DNA from: a marine gamma proteobacterium HTCC2143
Lineage (GTDB): Bacteria; Pseudomonadota; Gammaproteobacteria; Pseudomonadales; Dasaniaceae
Direction of reading: 5' to 3'
NCBI GenBank assembly: GCA_000169075.1
Contig: AAVT01000012.1
Span: forward strand, 1-64,000
DNA: 64,000 bases
Position numbers and translations under genes: made by a program. Of this stretch, positions 8,850 to 17,459 are shown piece after piece. How positions within the stretch are numbered: the first letter of the stretch is position 1; each line of letters begins with the position of its first letter. The notes under the pieces are model-generated. The model worked only from the letters and a program-made list of their open reading frames with translations, had not been told where the DNA came from and made no database searches.

Positions 8850-9675
8850 CTTCAAAGTCCTTGTTAGCCAACGAGCCCTGAATTGATCTCGTCAACTTCC
8901 CGATCGTTTTGTGATGACATCCTATAGCGACAACGGGCCAGATACCAATAAGACTATTGCACATGAATAATTCTTCAGACGCAAAAACATCCTTTAGATA
9001 TAAATCTTTAACACGGGTTTTTATCTGCAGGGACGGAGCAATTTGATCCAGAATAACCCGCCGCATAATTCCGGCAACACCACACCGATGTAAAGCGGGG
9101 GTCTGCAACTCTCCGTCTTTCACTAAAAACACATTGGACATTGTTCCCTCAACGACGTGCCCTGCTGAATCCATCACCAAACCCTCAACAATGTCCAGGC
9201 TACTCCATTCAGATCGAGCCATTACATTCTCTAAACGGGATAAGTGCTTGATTCCAGCGAGATCTGCATTGATGCCAAGCCTGTGGTTACAGAGCCGTAG
9301 CTTTACCCCTAACTGGCTGTGACGAATGTCTGATATAGCCAGTGCGTCCAGTATGACAATACGATCAGCGACAATATTAAAGGTTGGCTTGTAACCCCGG
9401 CCACTTTCTGCCCGTGTCACTAAAACCTTGATAACGTGCCTATTTCCGTCGGCATGCTTGAGCAGGGAGAATATATCCCGCCGAATTGCGTTGATGTCGC
9501 AACTGATCCGAAGCCTATCACAGTCACTGCTTAAGCGTTCGAGGTGGAAATCAATAAATTCCGGGGATCCGTTGACAATACTAATGGTCTCAAAGAGACC
9601 ATCGCCATAACTTAAGCCACGGCTATTGATGGAAATAGATTCAGAAAAGAGACCATTGACCAGCGCTTTTATCAC
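8842..9675 (-). CDS. pabC: 4-amino-4-deoxychorismate lyase
   Basis: A PLP fold-type IV lyase forming 4-aminobenzoate and pyruvate for folate synthesis. It has RGLSYGDGLFETI near the N terminus, the PLP lysine in GIKHLSRLENV and the cofactor-binding EGTMSNVFLV. The reading frame is open up to 9762, inside fabF. The GTG at 9675, 19 nt after the fabF stop, gives 277 residues (E. coli PabC: 269) and a homologue-like N terminus (VIKALVNGLFS). The Shine-Dalgarno is weak, so coupling to fabF is likely. Confidence 0.9.
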   Translation of the reverse strand: MIKALVNGLFSESISINSRGLSYGDGLFETISIVNGSPEFIDFHLERLSSDCDRLRISCDINAIRRDIFSLLKHADGNRHVIKVLVTRAESGRGYKPTFNIVADRIVILDALAISDIRHSQLGVKLRLCNHRLGINADLAGIKHLSRLENVMARSEWSSLDIVEGLVMDSAGHVVEGTMSNVFLVKDGELQTPALHRCGVAGIMRRVILDQIAPSLQIKTRVKDLYLKDVFASEELFMCNSLIGIWPVVAIGCHHKTIGKLTRSIQGSLANKDFEGA

Positions 9676-9694
9676 TCGTTTAGCACCGCTAAGA

Positions 9695-10936
9695 TTAATC
9701 CAGCTTGCCGAACAGTAAGCTGCCATTCGTACCGCCAAACCCAAAAGAGTTAGACAGGGCAAAATTTATCGACTTTTGCTGAGCTGAATGCGGTACATAA
9801 TTGAGTCGACAATTTTCATCCACGTTATCCAAATTTATTGTCGGTGGAGCAATCTGATCACGAATAGCCAATATTGAAAATACCGCCTCAACTGCACCCG
9901 CTGCTCCCAGCAAGTGCCCTATCATAGACTTTGTTGAGCTGACCGCAACGTCATTCGCAGCTGCCCCCCAAACAGACTCGATCGCAAGGCTTTCGGCAAT
10001 ATCGCCTGCCGGTGTCGATGTACCATGGGCATTAATGTAACCTATTTCCGCGGCATTGATTCCTGCATCAGCGATAGCACTAGTCATCGCGGCTGCCGCA
10101 CCGCGCCCATCTTCCGGTGGGGAAGTAATGTGATAGGCATCCCCGCTCATGCCAAAACCAACAAGTTCGGCGTAAATATCCGCACCCCGCGCTCTTGCGA
10201 ACTCATACTCTTCGAGTACCATCATCCCTGCACCATCCGATAAAACGAAGCCATCGCGATCTTTGTCCCACGGCCGACTTGCCGCCTGCGGATCGTCATT
10301 GCGAGTAGACAGTGCTCTGACTGCAGCGAAGCCACCGAGGCCAAGTGGCGTCGAGGACATTTCAGCGCCTCCCGCTACCATAACATCAGCATCGCCGTAA
10401 GCTATAGTTCTGGCGGCATGACCAATATTATGGGTGCCGGTTGTGCAGGCTGTTGTAATCGCAAAATTGGGGCCTTGCATACCATATTTTATTGATAGAT
10501 TTCCCGCGACCATATTGATAACTGTACCGGGCACAAAAAAGGGCGAAATTCTGCGGGGACCACTCTTAATTAATATGGCATCGTTTTTTTCAATAAAACT
10601 AACACCACCAATGCCCGAACCAATAGCTAGACCGATCCGGGCAGCATTTTCTTCAGTAACAGCAATACCTGAATCTTCAATTGCCTGAATTCCAGCCGCC
10701 ATGCCGTATTGGATAAAGGTATCCATCTTCCGCGCTTCTTTGGCTTCCATGTAATCAGTGACATCGAAATTTTTCACCGACCCACCAATCCGCGTAGTGT
10801 ATGCAGAGACGTCAAAATTTTCTAAAGGACCGATTCCACTTTTGCCATTGACGATATTATTCCAGCTTGACTCAACGTCATTTCCCAGGGGTGTTATAAG
10901 ACCCAGCCCGGTAACGACCACTCTACGCTTGGACAC
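9695..10936 (-). CDS. fabF: 3-oxoacyl-ACP synthase II
   Basis: KASII elongates acyl-ACP with malonyl-ACP and controls C16:1 to C18:1 extension. The GTG at 10936 is preceded by GGAGG at 8 nt and gives 413 residues, exactly the E. coli length. The frame upstream to 10981 is probably untranslated. The active-site Cys is in TTACTTGTHNIGHA and the two catalytic His are in NAHGTSTPAGD and MIGHLLGAAGAVE. It lies downstream of acpP, separated by a hairpin. Confidence 0.96.
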   Translation of the reverse strand: MSKRRVVVTGLGLITPLGNDVESSWNNIVNGKSGIGPLENFDVSAYTTRIGGSVKNFDVTDYMEAKEARKMDTFIQYGMAAGIQAIEDSGIAVTEENAARIGLAIGSGIGGVSFIEKNDAILIKSGPRRISPFFVPGTVINMVAGNLSIKYGMQGPNFAITTACTTGTHNIGHAARTIAYGDADVMVAGGAEMSSTPLGLGGFAAVRALSTRNDDPQAASRPWDKDRDGFVLSDGAGMMVLEEYEFARARGADIYAELVGFGMSGDAYHITSPPEDGRGAAAAMTSAIADAGINAAEIGYINAHGTSTPAGDIAESLAIESVWGAAANDVAVSSTKSMIGHLLGAAGAVEAVFSILAIRDQIAPPTINLDNVDENCRLNYVPHSAQQKSINFALSNSFGFGGTNGSLLFGKLD

Positions 10937-11012
10937 TTCTCTATCCTCCAGCACATTGAAAATATGTAACTTGGACAACATGCTACTGCGGCATTATCGC
11001 TTAAAACCGCTG

Positions 11013-11054
11013 ACCCAAAAAATAAAAGCCGGTCTATTAAAATAGAGCGGCTTT
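11013..11054 (-). terminator. Intrinsic terminator/attenuator between acpP and fabF
   Basis: On the minus strand AAAGCCGCTCTATT pairs with AATAGACCGGCTTT (11025-11038 with 11041-11054, one mismatch). It is followed by TATTTTTTGGG, a U-rich run. It should release part of the transcripts after acpP, consistent with far more ACP than FabF being needed. Confidence 0.75.
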
Positions 11055-11093
11055 CACGAATTAACTATTAATCTGCCAAGCAGACATGGGCGA

Positions 11094-11330
11094 CTATCCC
11101 AGGTTTTTGTTGATATAGTCGATAGCCAACTGCACGGTGGTGATTTGCTCAGCTTCCTCATCGGGAATTTCGGTTTCAAACTCCTCTTCAAGAGCCATAA
11201 CTAATTCAACAGTATCCAGAGAATCAGCGCCCAAATCTTCTACAAATGATGCAGAGGTTTGTACTTCATCTTCTTTAACACCTAACTGCTCTGCGACAAT
11301 CTTTTTAACGCGTTCTTCAATGCTGCTCAT
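11094..11330 (-). CDS. acpP: Acyl carrier protein
   Basis: The 78-residue acidic four-helix protein carries growing acyl chains on 4'-phosphopantetheine. The attachment motif GADSLDTVELVMALEEEF places the modified residue at Ser37. Length and sequence are nearly invariant in gammaproteobacteria. The gene lies between fabG (198-bp gap) and fabF. The gap upstream is AT-rich and probably holds its own promoter. An AGGAG site lies 12-13 nt before the ATG. Confidence 0.98.
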   Translation of the reverse strand: MSSIEERVKKIVAEQLGVKEDEVQTSASFVEDLGADSLDTVELVMALEEEFETEIPDEEAEQITTVQLAIDYINKNLG

Positions 11331-11528
11331 AGTCTTTAGCGACTCCTGTTTATAAAGCGGTAAATAGTTTAACTCATATTATTAAGCCGATGCCCGAAAC
11401 GACCGCCACCAACCAAAATATACCAATCCTGAATTTTCGAACAGGATTTTACTTGATTTTACTCGCCTTGTACCATGGTTTTCTGTATTTAGTTGATTTA
11501 ATACGAATAACGCCCATATTTCAGACAC

Positions 11529-12266
11529 TTAACTCACATACATACCACCATTGACATGAATTGTTTCACCGGTCACGTACGCGCCCCCATCCCCAGCCAA
11601 AAAGGCGACTACAGCGGCGACCTCCTCCGGTTCACCTAAGCGTGACAGAGGGATCTTAGCCAGCATCATATTCTTGTTATCTTCCGACAGTTCTTTCGTC
11701 ATATCGGTATCAATAAAACCTGGAGCGACGCAGTTAATCGTTATATTACGGGACCCTAATTCTTTTGCCAATGACCGTGAAAATCCTTCCATTCCAGCTT
11801 TTGTGGCGGCATAGTTTGATTGACCGGCATTACCCATCGCTCCTACAACTGAGCTGATACTTATGATACGCCCCCACTTAGCTTTGGTCATACCTCGAAC
11901 ACACGACTTCGACAACCTAAAAATAGAACTTAGATTGGTATTAACAACATCATTCCATTCATCTTCTTTCATGCGCATCAGAATATTATCTTTTGTAATC
12001 CCTGCATTGTTAACGAGGACCAATGGAGCTGCGTACTTCTCACTAATCGTCTTTATGACGGCTGTTACTGACACAGAGCTAGTTACATTTAAGACCATGC
12101 CCTCTCCGCCAATCCCAGCATCCCCTAAATATTCGGTAATACTCGCAGCACCGCTCTGTGTGGTCGAGGTGCCTATAACGGTAAAGCCATCCTTACCTAA
12201 CTGCAGCGCAATGGCTTGACCAATACCTCGGCTGGCCCCTGTCACCAAAGCAATTTTATCTGTCAT
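11529..12266 (-). CDS. fabG: 3-oxoacyl-ACP reductase
   Basis: The 245-residue SDR reduces beta-ketoacyl-ACP with NADPH. It has the cofactor motif TGASRGIGQAIA, NNAG in LVNNAGITKDN, the catalytic triad Ser (SISSVVG), Tyr and Lys (SNYAATKAG), and the C-terminal HVNGGMYVS. GGGAGA precedes the ATG by about 8 nt. It sits between fabD and acpP in canonical order. Confidence 0.96.
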   Translation of the reverse strand: MTDKIALVTGASRGIGQAIALQLGKDGFTVIGTSTTQSGAASITEYLGDAGIGGEGMVLNVTSSVSVTAVIKTISEKYAAPLVLVNNAGITKDNILMRMKEDEWNDVVNTNLSSIFRLSKSCVRGMTKAKWGRIISISSVVGAMGNAGQSNYAATKAGMEGFSRSLAKELGSRNITINCVAPGFIDTDMTKELSEDNKNMMLAKIPLSRLGEPEEVAAVVAFLAGDGGAYVTGETIHVNGGMYVS

Positions 12267-12324
12267 AGATATTTCTCCCGAAATAATAATTACTGCTCAT
12301 TCAGTACAGCTCGAAATGCTACTG

Positions 12325-13251
12325 CTAAATTTCGGCCAGCGCCTTTTCCAGCGCGACTGGCTCTTCGATATTGTAACCAATTAATGACCGATCAATACGC
12401 TTGCTTAACCCGCTCAAAACTTTCCCAGGGCCACATTCAAGTGTTTTTTCGATGCCCGCTGCGACCATCGTCTGCACGCAGCTCGTCCACTTAACCGGAC
12501 TGTAGAGTTGCCGCACCAGTAACTGCTTGATTTTTTCCGGATCACTTTCCGTTTCTGCATGGACGTTATGCACCACCGGGATCGTAGGAACTGCAACACG
12601 TAACTGCCCCATTTTTTCGGCCAGCTTTTCAGCAGCGGGCTGCATCAATGACGTGTGGAAAGGCGCACTTACTGGTAGGGTCATCGCTCTTTTAGCTCCC
12701 GCCTCTTTCAAAAGTTCGATGGCCTGATCGACAGCTGCAACTTTGCCTGCGATTACAACCTGACCCGGAGAATTAAAGTTAACCGCTTCAGCGCCGGTTT
12801 TCGAACAGACATCGACGATTACGGCATCATCAAGCCCGAGCACCGCAGCCATGGAACCCTCTCCCACCGGCACTGCAGTTTGCATAAATTGACCTCGAGC
12901 CCTAACCAAGCTCACCGCCTCCGAAAACCGTATGCTTTCAGCACAGACTAAAGCAGAAAACTCACCGAGACTGTGACCTGCCATCATTGCTGGCCGCATA
13001 CCCTCACGCTCGGCCCAAACCCGCCACAAGGCGACGCTGGATGTGAGCAGTATAGGCTGCGTCCTCTCTGTTAAATTTAGCTGTTGCTGCTCACCATTTT
13101 GTACCATATCCCAAAGATCGTAGCCCAGCTCATCAGAAGCCTCTGCAAATGTATCCAGCACCACAGGAAACTGTCCGGCAATCTCTTTTAGCATGCCTAC
13201 TTTTTGAGAGCCTTGGCCTGGAAATACAAAAGCAAGCTTTGGGTTAGTCAT
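12325..13251 (-). CDS. fabD: Malonyl-CoA:ACP transacylase
   Basis: FabD transfers malonate from CoA to ACP. The ATG at 13251 has AAGGA 7 nt upstream and yields 308 residues (E. coli 309) beginning MTNPKLAFVFPGQGSQ; an upstream in-frame ATG at 13281 is rejected. The nucleophile is Ser94 in AGHSLGEFSAL and the catalytic His is in APFHTSLMQPA. The oxyanion-hole FPGQGSQ is intact. Confidence 0.96.
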   Translation of the reverse strand: MTNPKLAFVFPGQGSQKVGMLKEIAGQFPVVLDTFAEASDELGYDLWDMVQNGEQQQLNLTERTQPILLTSSVALWRVWAEREGMRPAMMAGHSLGEFSALVCAESIRFSEAVSLVRARGQFMQTAVPVGEGSMAAVLGLDDAVIVDVCSKTGAEAVNFNSPGQVVIAGKVAAVDQAIELLKEAGAKRAMTLPVSAPFHTSLMQPAAEKLAEKMGQLRVAVPTIPVVHNVHAETESDPEKIKQLLVRQLYSPVKWTSCVQTMVAAGIEKTLECGPGKVLSGLSKRIDRSLIGYNIEEPVALEKALAEI

Positions 13252-13287
13252 TTGATCGTCCTTATGATTAATAATCGCCACTGATAA

Positions 13288-14295
13288 TTACAATGACAAA
13301 ACTGTCAGTCTTCGGGCCATGACATTTATCATGTCATTGACGACTTCTGTTCTGGCCTGAGCTATGGCGTTAAAAAAACCTTCGGCTGAACTATTGCCGT
13401 GGCTTTTTACGACGATCCCATTCAGGCCCAAAAAACTAGCACCATTGTATTGTTGCGGATCCAGCTTTTGAAGAACAGTCTTAAGCACCGGTCGGGCGAC
13501 AAAACCAAGTACCTTACTGACTCGAGAGTGACTAAATTCGTTTTGAATAACGTCACTGATATAAGAAGCCGTGCCCTCACAAGACTTAAGGGCAATATTA
13601 CCGACAAAGCCATCTGCGACGATAACGTCAGCATCGCCACTCAACAATCTATCTGCTTCGGTATAGCCAGTATAATTTAAGTTGGTGTCGGCCTTACATA
13701 GCGCGTCTGCTAATTTTACTGTCTCACTGCCTTTGCCTGCTTCTTCCCCAATATTAAGTAATGCAATAGTTGGAGCCTCTCTGCCATCTAATACCGAAGC
13801 TAGCACGGAGCCCATCATTGCAAACTGATATAAATGCTCGGGCTTGCAATCGACATTGGCACCCAAATCCAGCAAAAGACTATGCCCATCAGCAGTTGGT
13901 ATCAACGAACAAATAGCAGGCCTGTCGATCCCGGGCAATGTCTTTAATACGAGGCAAGCCATAGCCATAAGCGCGCCGGTATTACCACCACTAACCACTG
14001 CATCAACTTGCTTCTGGTGAAGCATATCAATGGCACATCGCATCGATGACTGTTTTTTATGTTTTAGCGCAACAGTCGGCTTGTCTGACATAGTAACTAC
14101 ATCAGGAGCATGGGCAATAGAAAGGAACTCGTGCCTAGAGACATCTAGCAGCCGGGCAATCTGTTGCTCGTTGCCTACAAGAACAATGTCTAGATCGGGG
14201 AAAGACGACAGCGCTTTGACCGCCGCCGGTAGACAAGCACGGAGACCTAAGTCCCCGCCCATACAATCAACAGCTATGCGAATCCGCGAAGCCAT
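13288..14295 (-). CDS. plsX: Acyl-ACP:phosphate acyltransferase
   Basis: The 335-residue PlsX makes acyl-phosphate from acyl-ACP for the PlsY step of phospholipid synthesis. Signature stretches are AVDCMGGDLG, VVSGGNTGALMA, DLGANVDC, NIGEEAGKG and VADGFVGNIALK. It lies between rpmF and fabD in the standard gammaproteobacterial order, 36 bp upstream of fabD. Confidence 0.95.
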   Translation of the reverse strand: MASRIRIAVDCMGGDLGLRACLPAAVKALSSFPDLDIVLVGNEQQIARLLDVSRHEFLSIAHAPDVVTMSDKPTVALKHKKQSSMRCAIDMLHQKQVDAVVSGGNTGALMAMACLVLKTLPGIDRPAICSLIPTADGHSLLLDLGANVDCKPEHLYQFAMMGSVLASVLDGREAPTIALLNIGEEAGKGSETVKLADALCKADTNLNYTGYTEADRLLSGDADVIVADGFVGNIALKSCEGTASYISDVIQNEFSHSRVSKVLGFVARPVLKTVLQKLDPQQYNGASFLGLNGIVVKSHGNSSAEGFFNAIAQARTEVVNDMINVMARRLTVLSL

Positions 14296-14318
14296 TTGTC
14301 ACCAATGAAACGAATGTT

Positions 14319-14501
14319 TTATTCGTTATCTTGAATATCGACTACTTTTTTACCACGATAAAAACCATCTGCAGTCACATGGTGACGGCGATGAGTTTCA
14401 CCGCTGGTAGAATCAACCGATAAGGTTGCAGCAGTCAGTGAATCGTGTGAACGACGCTGACCGCGACGTGAACGGGTTACTTTACTCTTTTGTACGGCCA
14501 T
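14319..14501 (-). CDS. rpmF: 50S ribosomal protein L32
   Basis: The 60-residue basic protein begins MAVQKSKVTRSRRGQRRSHD and has the HHVTADGFYRGKKV tail of gammaproteobacterial L32, the cysteine-free form lacking a zinc ribbon. GAGGAG precedes the ATG. It is co-transcribed with yceD and plsX, linking ribosome and lipid synthesis. Confidence 0.97.
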   Translation of the reverse strand: MAVQKSKVTRSRRGQRRSHDSLTAATLSVDSTSGETHRRHHVTADGFYRGKKVVDIQDNE

Positions 14502-14543
14502 GACCTTTAACTCCTCTAAAACAAACTGTTGGACAAGTAGACA

Positions 14544-15086
14544 CTACTCATCAAACTTTAATTTTTCTAACACTTTAAACGGGTTTTCTCTGGGTTCTAC
14601 GTTTTTCTCTGCTTCCGCCAACTCAACCAAATCGACACTGCTATAGCCCACCTGCTGCTTACACTCTGAAGGATCATGATAATTGACAAACGGCAGACTA
14701 AGAATAAGCTCCTCAGCAACCACGTCAGCCAAATTCACAAGCTCTTCTTCCCCAACAATTAGGGGCTCCAGCGATTTAGGTAATCGCTCGGCATCTTCTT
14801 CAGACCAGACGATGCCCAAACTAAAGCCAGTGTCTACCGCAATCACTAACGGCTCCAGACAACGCTGGCATGTCATTTCAACAGAGCCGTGCAACTCTCC
14901 GTCGAGTCTGCGGAAATGCCCCTCATCCTTAAAGAACCGAAGATGGGTAGCTATGACACCTAAATCAGTTGCTAACATATCTGCAATTCGAGGCAGCGAC
15001 GAAACCGGCACTTCAGCGCTGATTTCTGCACATTTTACTACCAGTTTTCGAACATCAATCTGGCTTGGTAGGGGGGCAGTTAGCAT
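14544..15086 (-). CDS. yceD: YceD/DUF177 protein (23S rRNA accumulation protein family)
   Basis: The 180-residue protein has the family core MTCQRCLEPLVIAVDT and ELILSLPFVNYHDPSEC with paired cysteines, and ends NPFKVLEKLKF. E. coli YceD (173 residues) is needed for normal 23S rRNA levels. Frame and ATG continue up to 15170 (28 more codons), but MLTAPLPSQIDVRKL at 15086 aligns with the E. coli start and an ideal promoter lies inside the upstream extension. The short start therefore fits, on an almost leaderless mRNA. First gene of the yceD-rpmF-plsX-fab run. Confidence 0.9.
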   Translation of the reverse strand: MLTAPLPSQIDVRKLVVKCAEISAEVPVSSLPRIADMLATDLGVIATHLRFFKDEGHFRRLDGELHGSVEMTCQRCLEPLVIAVDTGFSLGIVWSEEDAERLPKSLEPLIVGEEELVNLADVVAEELILSLPFVNYHDPSECKQQVGYSSVDLVELAEAEKNVEPRENPFKVLEKLKFDE

Positions 15087-15095
15087 AAGCGCGCA

Positions 15096-15124
15096 ATCAT
15101 AGGGGTGAAGTATAGAACTGTCAA
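15096..15124 (-). promoter_or_regulatory. Consensus sigma70 promoter of the yceD-rpmF-plsX-fab operon
   Basis: On the minus strand: TTGACA (15119-15124), exactly 17 bp, TATGAT (15096-15101). The -10 ends 9 nt before the yceD ATG, so the predicted start point (about 15088-15090) leaves a leader of only a few nucleotides. Confidence 0.85.
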
Positions 15125-15215
15125 AGGAAATTAATGCTAAAAGGCCAATTTCTGTAGGGAAATCAGTCATCTCCGCCTATAATCGAATAAATAGTAACTG
15201 ACTCACCCTGCTTTT

Positions 15216-15812
15216 ATGCAACCACCATCGAATCATCCACCGCTGATATTGGCATCAAGCTCTGCTTACCGCCGGCAACTATTACTTAAATTAAACCTAT
15301 CGTTTGATTGTGTAAATCCCTGTATTGACGAAACAGCAGGATCCAATGAGACTGCAGACCAGTTAGTTGCGAGGCTTGCGCGAGAGAAAGCACTTGCCGT
15401 CATTCACAGCCATCCTGCGCATTTAATTATTGCGTCCGATCAAGTTGCAGTATTGGACGGCGTCATCATGACAAAGCCGGGGGACCACGGCAGCGCTATT
15501 GCCCAGCTTCGGCAATGCAGTGACAAAAAGGTCATTTTCTACACGGGTCTAACGCTGCTGAATTCATCGACGGGCAGATTGCAAAACGCCGTTGAGCCCT
15601 TTTCAGTTTATTTCCGCAAGCTCGATGCAACCACTATTGAGCGCTATCTCGCGAACGAAAAACCCTACGACTGTGCAGGGAGCTTCAAAGTAGAAGGGCT
15701 TGGTATTACTTTATTTAAAAAGCTGGAGGGGGACGACCCCAATAGTTTAATCGGACTACCGTTAATCCAGTTGACCAGCATGCTGGCAAATGAAGGCATT
15801 CTGCGCCCATGA
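15216..15812 (+). CDS. Maf/YceF-type nucleotide pyrophosphatase (probably 7-methyl-GTP)
   Basis: The 198-residue Maf-superfamily protein has the N-terminal ILASSSAYRRQLL phosphate-binding motif, IIASDQVAVLDG, the KPGDHGSAIAQL region and YDCAGSFKVEGLG. These match the YceF branch (m7GTP pyrophosphatase) rather than the dTTP/UTP branch. It diverges from yceD with 129 bp between starts, as yceF does in E. coli. No clear Shine-Dalgarno precedes the ATG. Confidence 0.87.
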   Translation: MQPPSNHPPLILASSSAYRRQLLLKLNLSFDCVNPCIDETAGSNETADQLVARLAREKALAVIHSHPAHLIIASDQVAVLDGVIMTKPGDHGSAIAQLRQCSDKKVIFYTGLTLLNSSTGRLQNAVEPFSVYFRKLDATTIERYLANEKPYDCAGSFKVEGLGITLFKKLEGDDPNSLIGLPLIQLTSMLANEGILRP

Positions 15813-15827
15813 GCAATAATTGACTCA

Positions 15828-16463
15828 TTAAGAGCGCCATGACAGCAGCTGATTCAAGTCATCAATTATTAGCTCAGGGCTGTGGCGCCGCAGGCGCTCG
15901 ACGTCGTGAGCACCATAACTTACGGCTATTCGCCTCATTCCTATGCGAGCAGCCATCTCTAGATCGAATTCTGTATCCCCTACCATCACCGCCGATGAGC
16001 TCTGAAAGCCTAATTCTTCTAACAACTGCTCGAGCATCATCGGATGTGGCTTCGAGACCGTTTCATCGGCGCAGCGGCTAGCATCAAAAAAATCTATCAT
16101 TTGCAGCTTTTGTAACACTCGCTGGAGTCCACGCCGACTTTTGCCCGTAGCGACTGCTAGCTGATGCCCCTCCTCCCGAAGAGCTTCAAGCGTCGCTACA
16201 GCGTTGGGGTAGAACTCACAGGGAACTTGATCCGCTTCTACAAAAAACGCACTGTAGCGCTCGATTAATGATTCCGCTAACGGAGAACGGATCCCTGGAA
16301 ATAGCGTCGCAATAGCTTCAGGCAAACCTAAACCGATTATTGATTTTACCTCGCCATGATCAAGAGCAGGCAAATCTAATGCAGACGCCGCGGCCTGCAT
16401 ACAGCCAACAATTTTTTCAGTGGAATCAATCAGCGTCCCATCCCAATCAAATATAAATAACAT
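15828..16463 (-). CDS. HAD-IA phosphatase (Gph/phosphoglycolate phosphatase-like)
   Basis: The 211-residue HAD hydrolase has motif I FDWDGTLIDS (nucleophile Asp), motif II/III ATGKSRRGL and motif IV VGDTEFDLEMA. The helical cap between motifs I and II makes it subfamily IA. The substrate is unknown; homologues next to rluC are often annotated phosphoglycolate phosphatase-like. It begins 9 bp after rluC with AGGGG 6 nt before its ATG, so the pair form an operon. Confidence 0.88.
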   Translation of the reverse strand: MLFIFDWDGTLIDSTEKIVGCMQAAASALDLPALDHGEVKSIIGLGLPEAIATLFPGIRSPLAESLIERYSAFFVEADQVPCEFYPNAVATLEALREEGHQLAVATGKSRRGLQRVLQKLQMIDFFDASRCADETVSKPHPMMLEQLLEELGFQSSSAVMVGDTEFDLEMAARIGMRRIAVSYGAHDVERLRRHSPELIIDDLNQLLSWRS

Positions 16464-16472
16464 CTGTCACCC

Positions 16473-17459
16473 CTATTCTCGCGCCAAACCGGCTAGGAAG
16501 CCGGACAATTCAGCGTCAAGGTCTGCTCGAACCATCAAAAACTCCGGGGCATCCGCTAAATCAGAAGGAGGCAACGGCACCTTCAAACTTGCCGCATGCA
16601 AAAATAACCGCCTCAAACCTCGCTTCTTGAAATCGCGACAGGCGGCAGGATTACCATATTTATCATCACCCAGCAGCGGACACCCTGCATACTGTGCATG
16701 TACCCTGATCTGGTGCGTCCGGCCCGTTATTGGTTTCGCTTCAACCAGTGTCGCCTGCGCATAGCGTTCGACAACAGAAAACTCGGTAATCGACTTCTTT
16801 CCCTCGGGGGCAACATTAACCATACGCTCCCCGGACTGAAGTGAATTCTTTAATAACGGCTCATTGACCACCCTTCTCTTTTGAGGCCAACGCCCGGAAA
16901 CAAGAGCAAGATAGCGCTTATCAATTTTACCCGACCGCAGCTGCTCGTGAAGATGCCGAAGCATGCTACGCTTTTTTGCAATCATGACACAGCCCGACGT
17001 ATCCCGATCCAACCGATGCACCAGTTCTAAAAATCGGGCTTCAGGCCGCAGCACTCTAAGTGCTTCGATTAAACCCTGGCTGATGCCACTACCACCATGA
17101 ACAGCGAGCCCCGATGGCTTGTTAATAATCAACAGCCGATCATCTTCATACAGTATCGAGTTACTGAGCAGCCGACTTAAACTTACCGATACCGACTCTG
17201 CCGGCTTGGCATCAGATATCCTTACAGGGGGGATGCGAAGCAGATCACCATCACAGAGTCTGTACTCTGCTTTTACCCGAGATTTGTTAACACGCACCTC
17301 ACCTTTACGCAGGATTCGATAAATTCTCGACTTAGGTACACCCTTTAAGTGCCGTAAAAGAAAGTTATCGATCCGCTGACCGGCATGAGCGTCAGTCACC
17401 TCCAAGAAAGTTACCACCGGCCTTTTATCGCCGGTATTGCCAGCAGAATAGTCTGTCAT
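16473..17459 (-). CDS. rluC: 23S rRNA pseudouridine(955/2504/2580) synthase
   Basis: The 328-residue RluA-family enzyme has an N-terminal S4 RNA-binding domain (RIDNFLLRHLKGVPKSR...) and the catalytic Asp in LVHRLDRDTSGCVM, followed by KRYLALVSG and GRTHQIRVHAQYAG. Divergence from rne is the standard gammaproteobacterial context and supports RluC over other RluA paralogues. GGAAG lies 4 nt from the ATG. Confidence 0.93.
   Translation of the reverse strand: MTDYSAGNTGDKRPVVTFLEVTDAHAGQRIDNFLLRHLKGVPKSRIYRILRKGEVRVNKSRVKAEYRLCDGDLLRIPPVRISDAKPAESVSVSLSRLLSNSILYEDDRLLIINKPSGLAVHGGSGISQGLIEALRVLRPEARFLELVHRLDRDTSGCVMIAKKRSMLRHLHEQLRSGKIDKRYLALVSGRWPQKRRVVNEPLLKNSLQSGERMVNVAPEGKKSITEFSVVERYAQATLVEAKPITGRTHQIRVHAQYAGCPLLGDDKYGNPAACRDFKKRGLRRLFLHAASLKVPLPPSDLADAPEFLMVRADLDAELSGFLAGLARE

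Noticed and set aside
11425..11448. AATCCTG/CAGGATT dyad in the acpP upstream gap as a FadR/FabR operator
   Set aside because: The arms do not resemble known FadR or FabR sites and the 10-nt loop is loose; no T-run for a terminator either.
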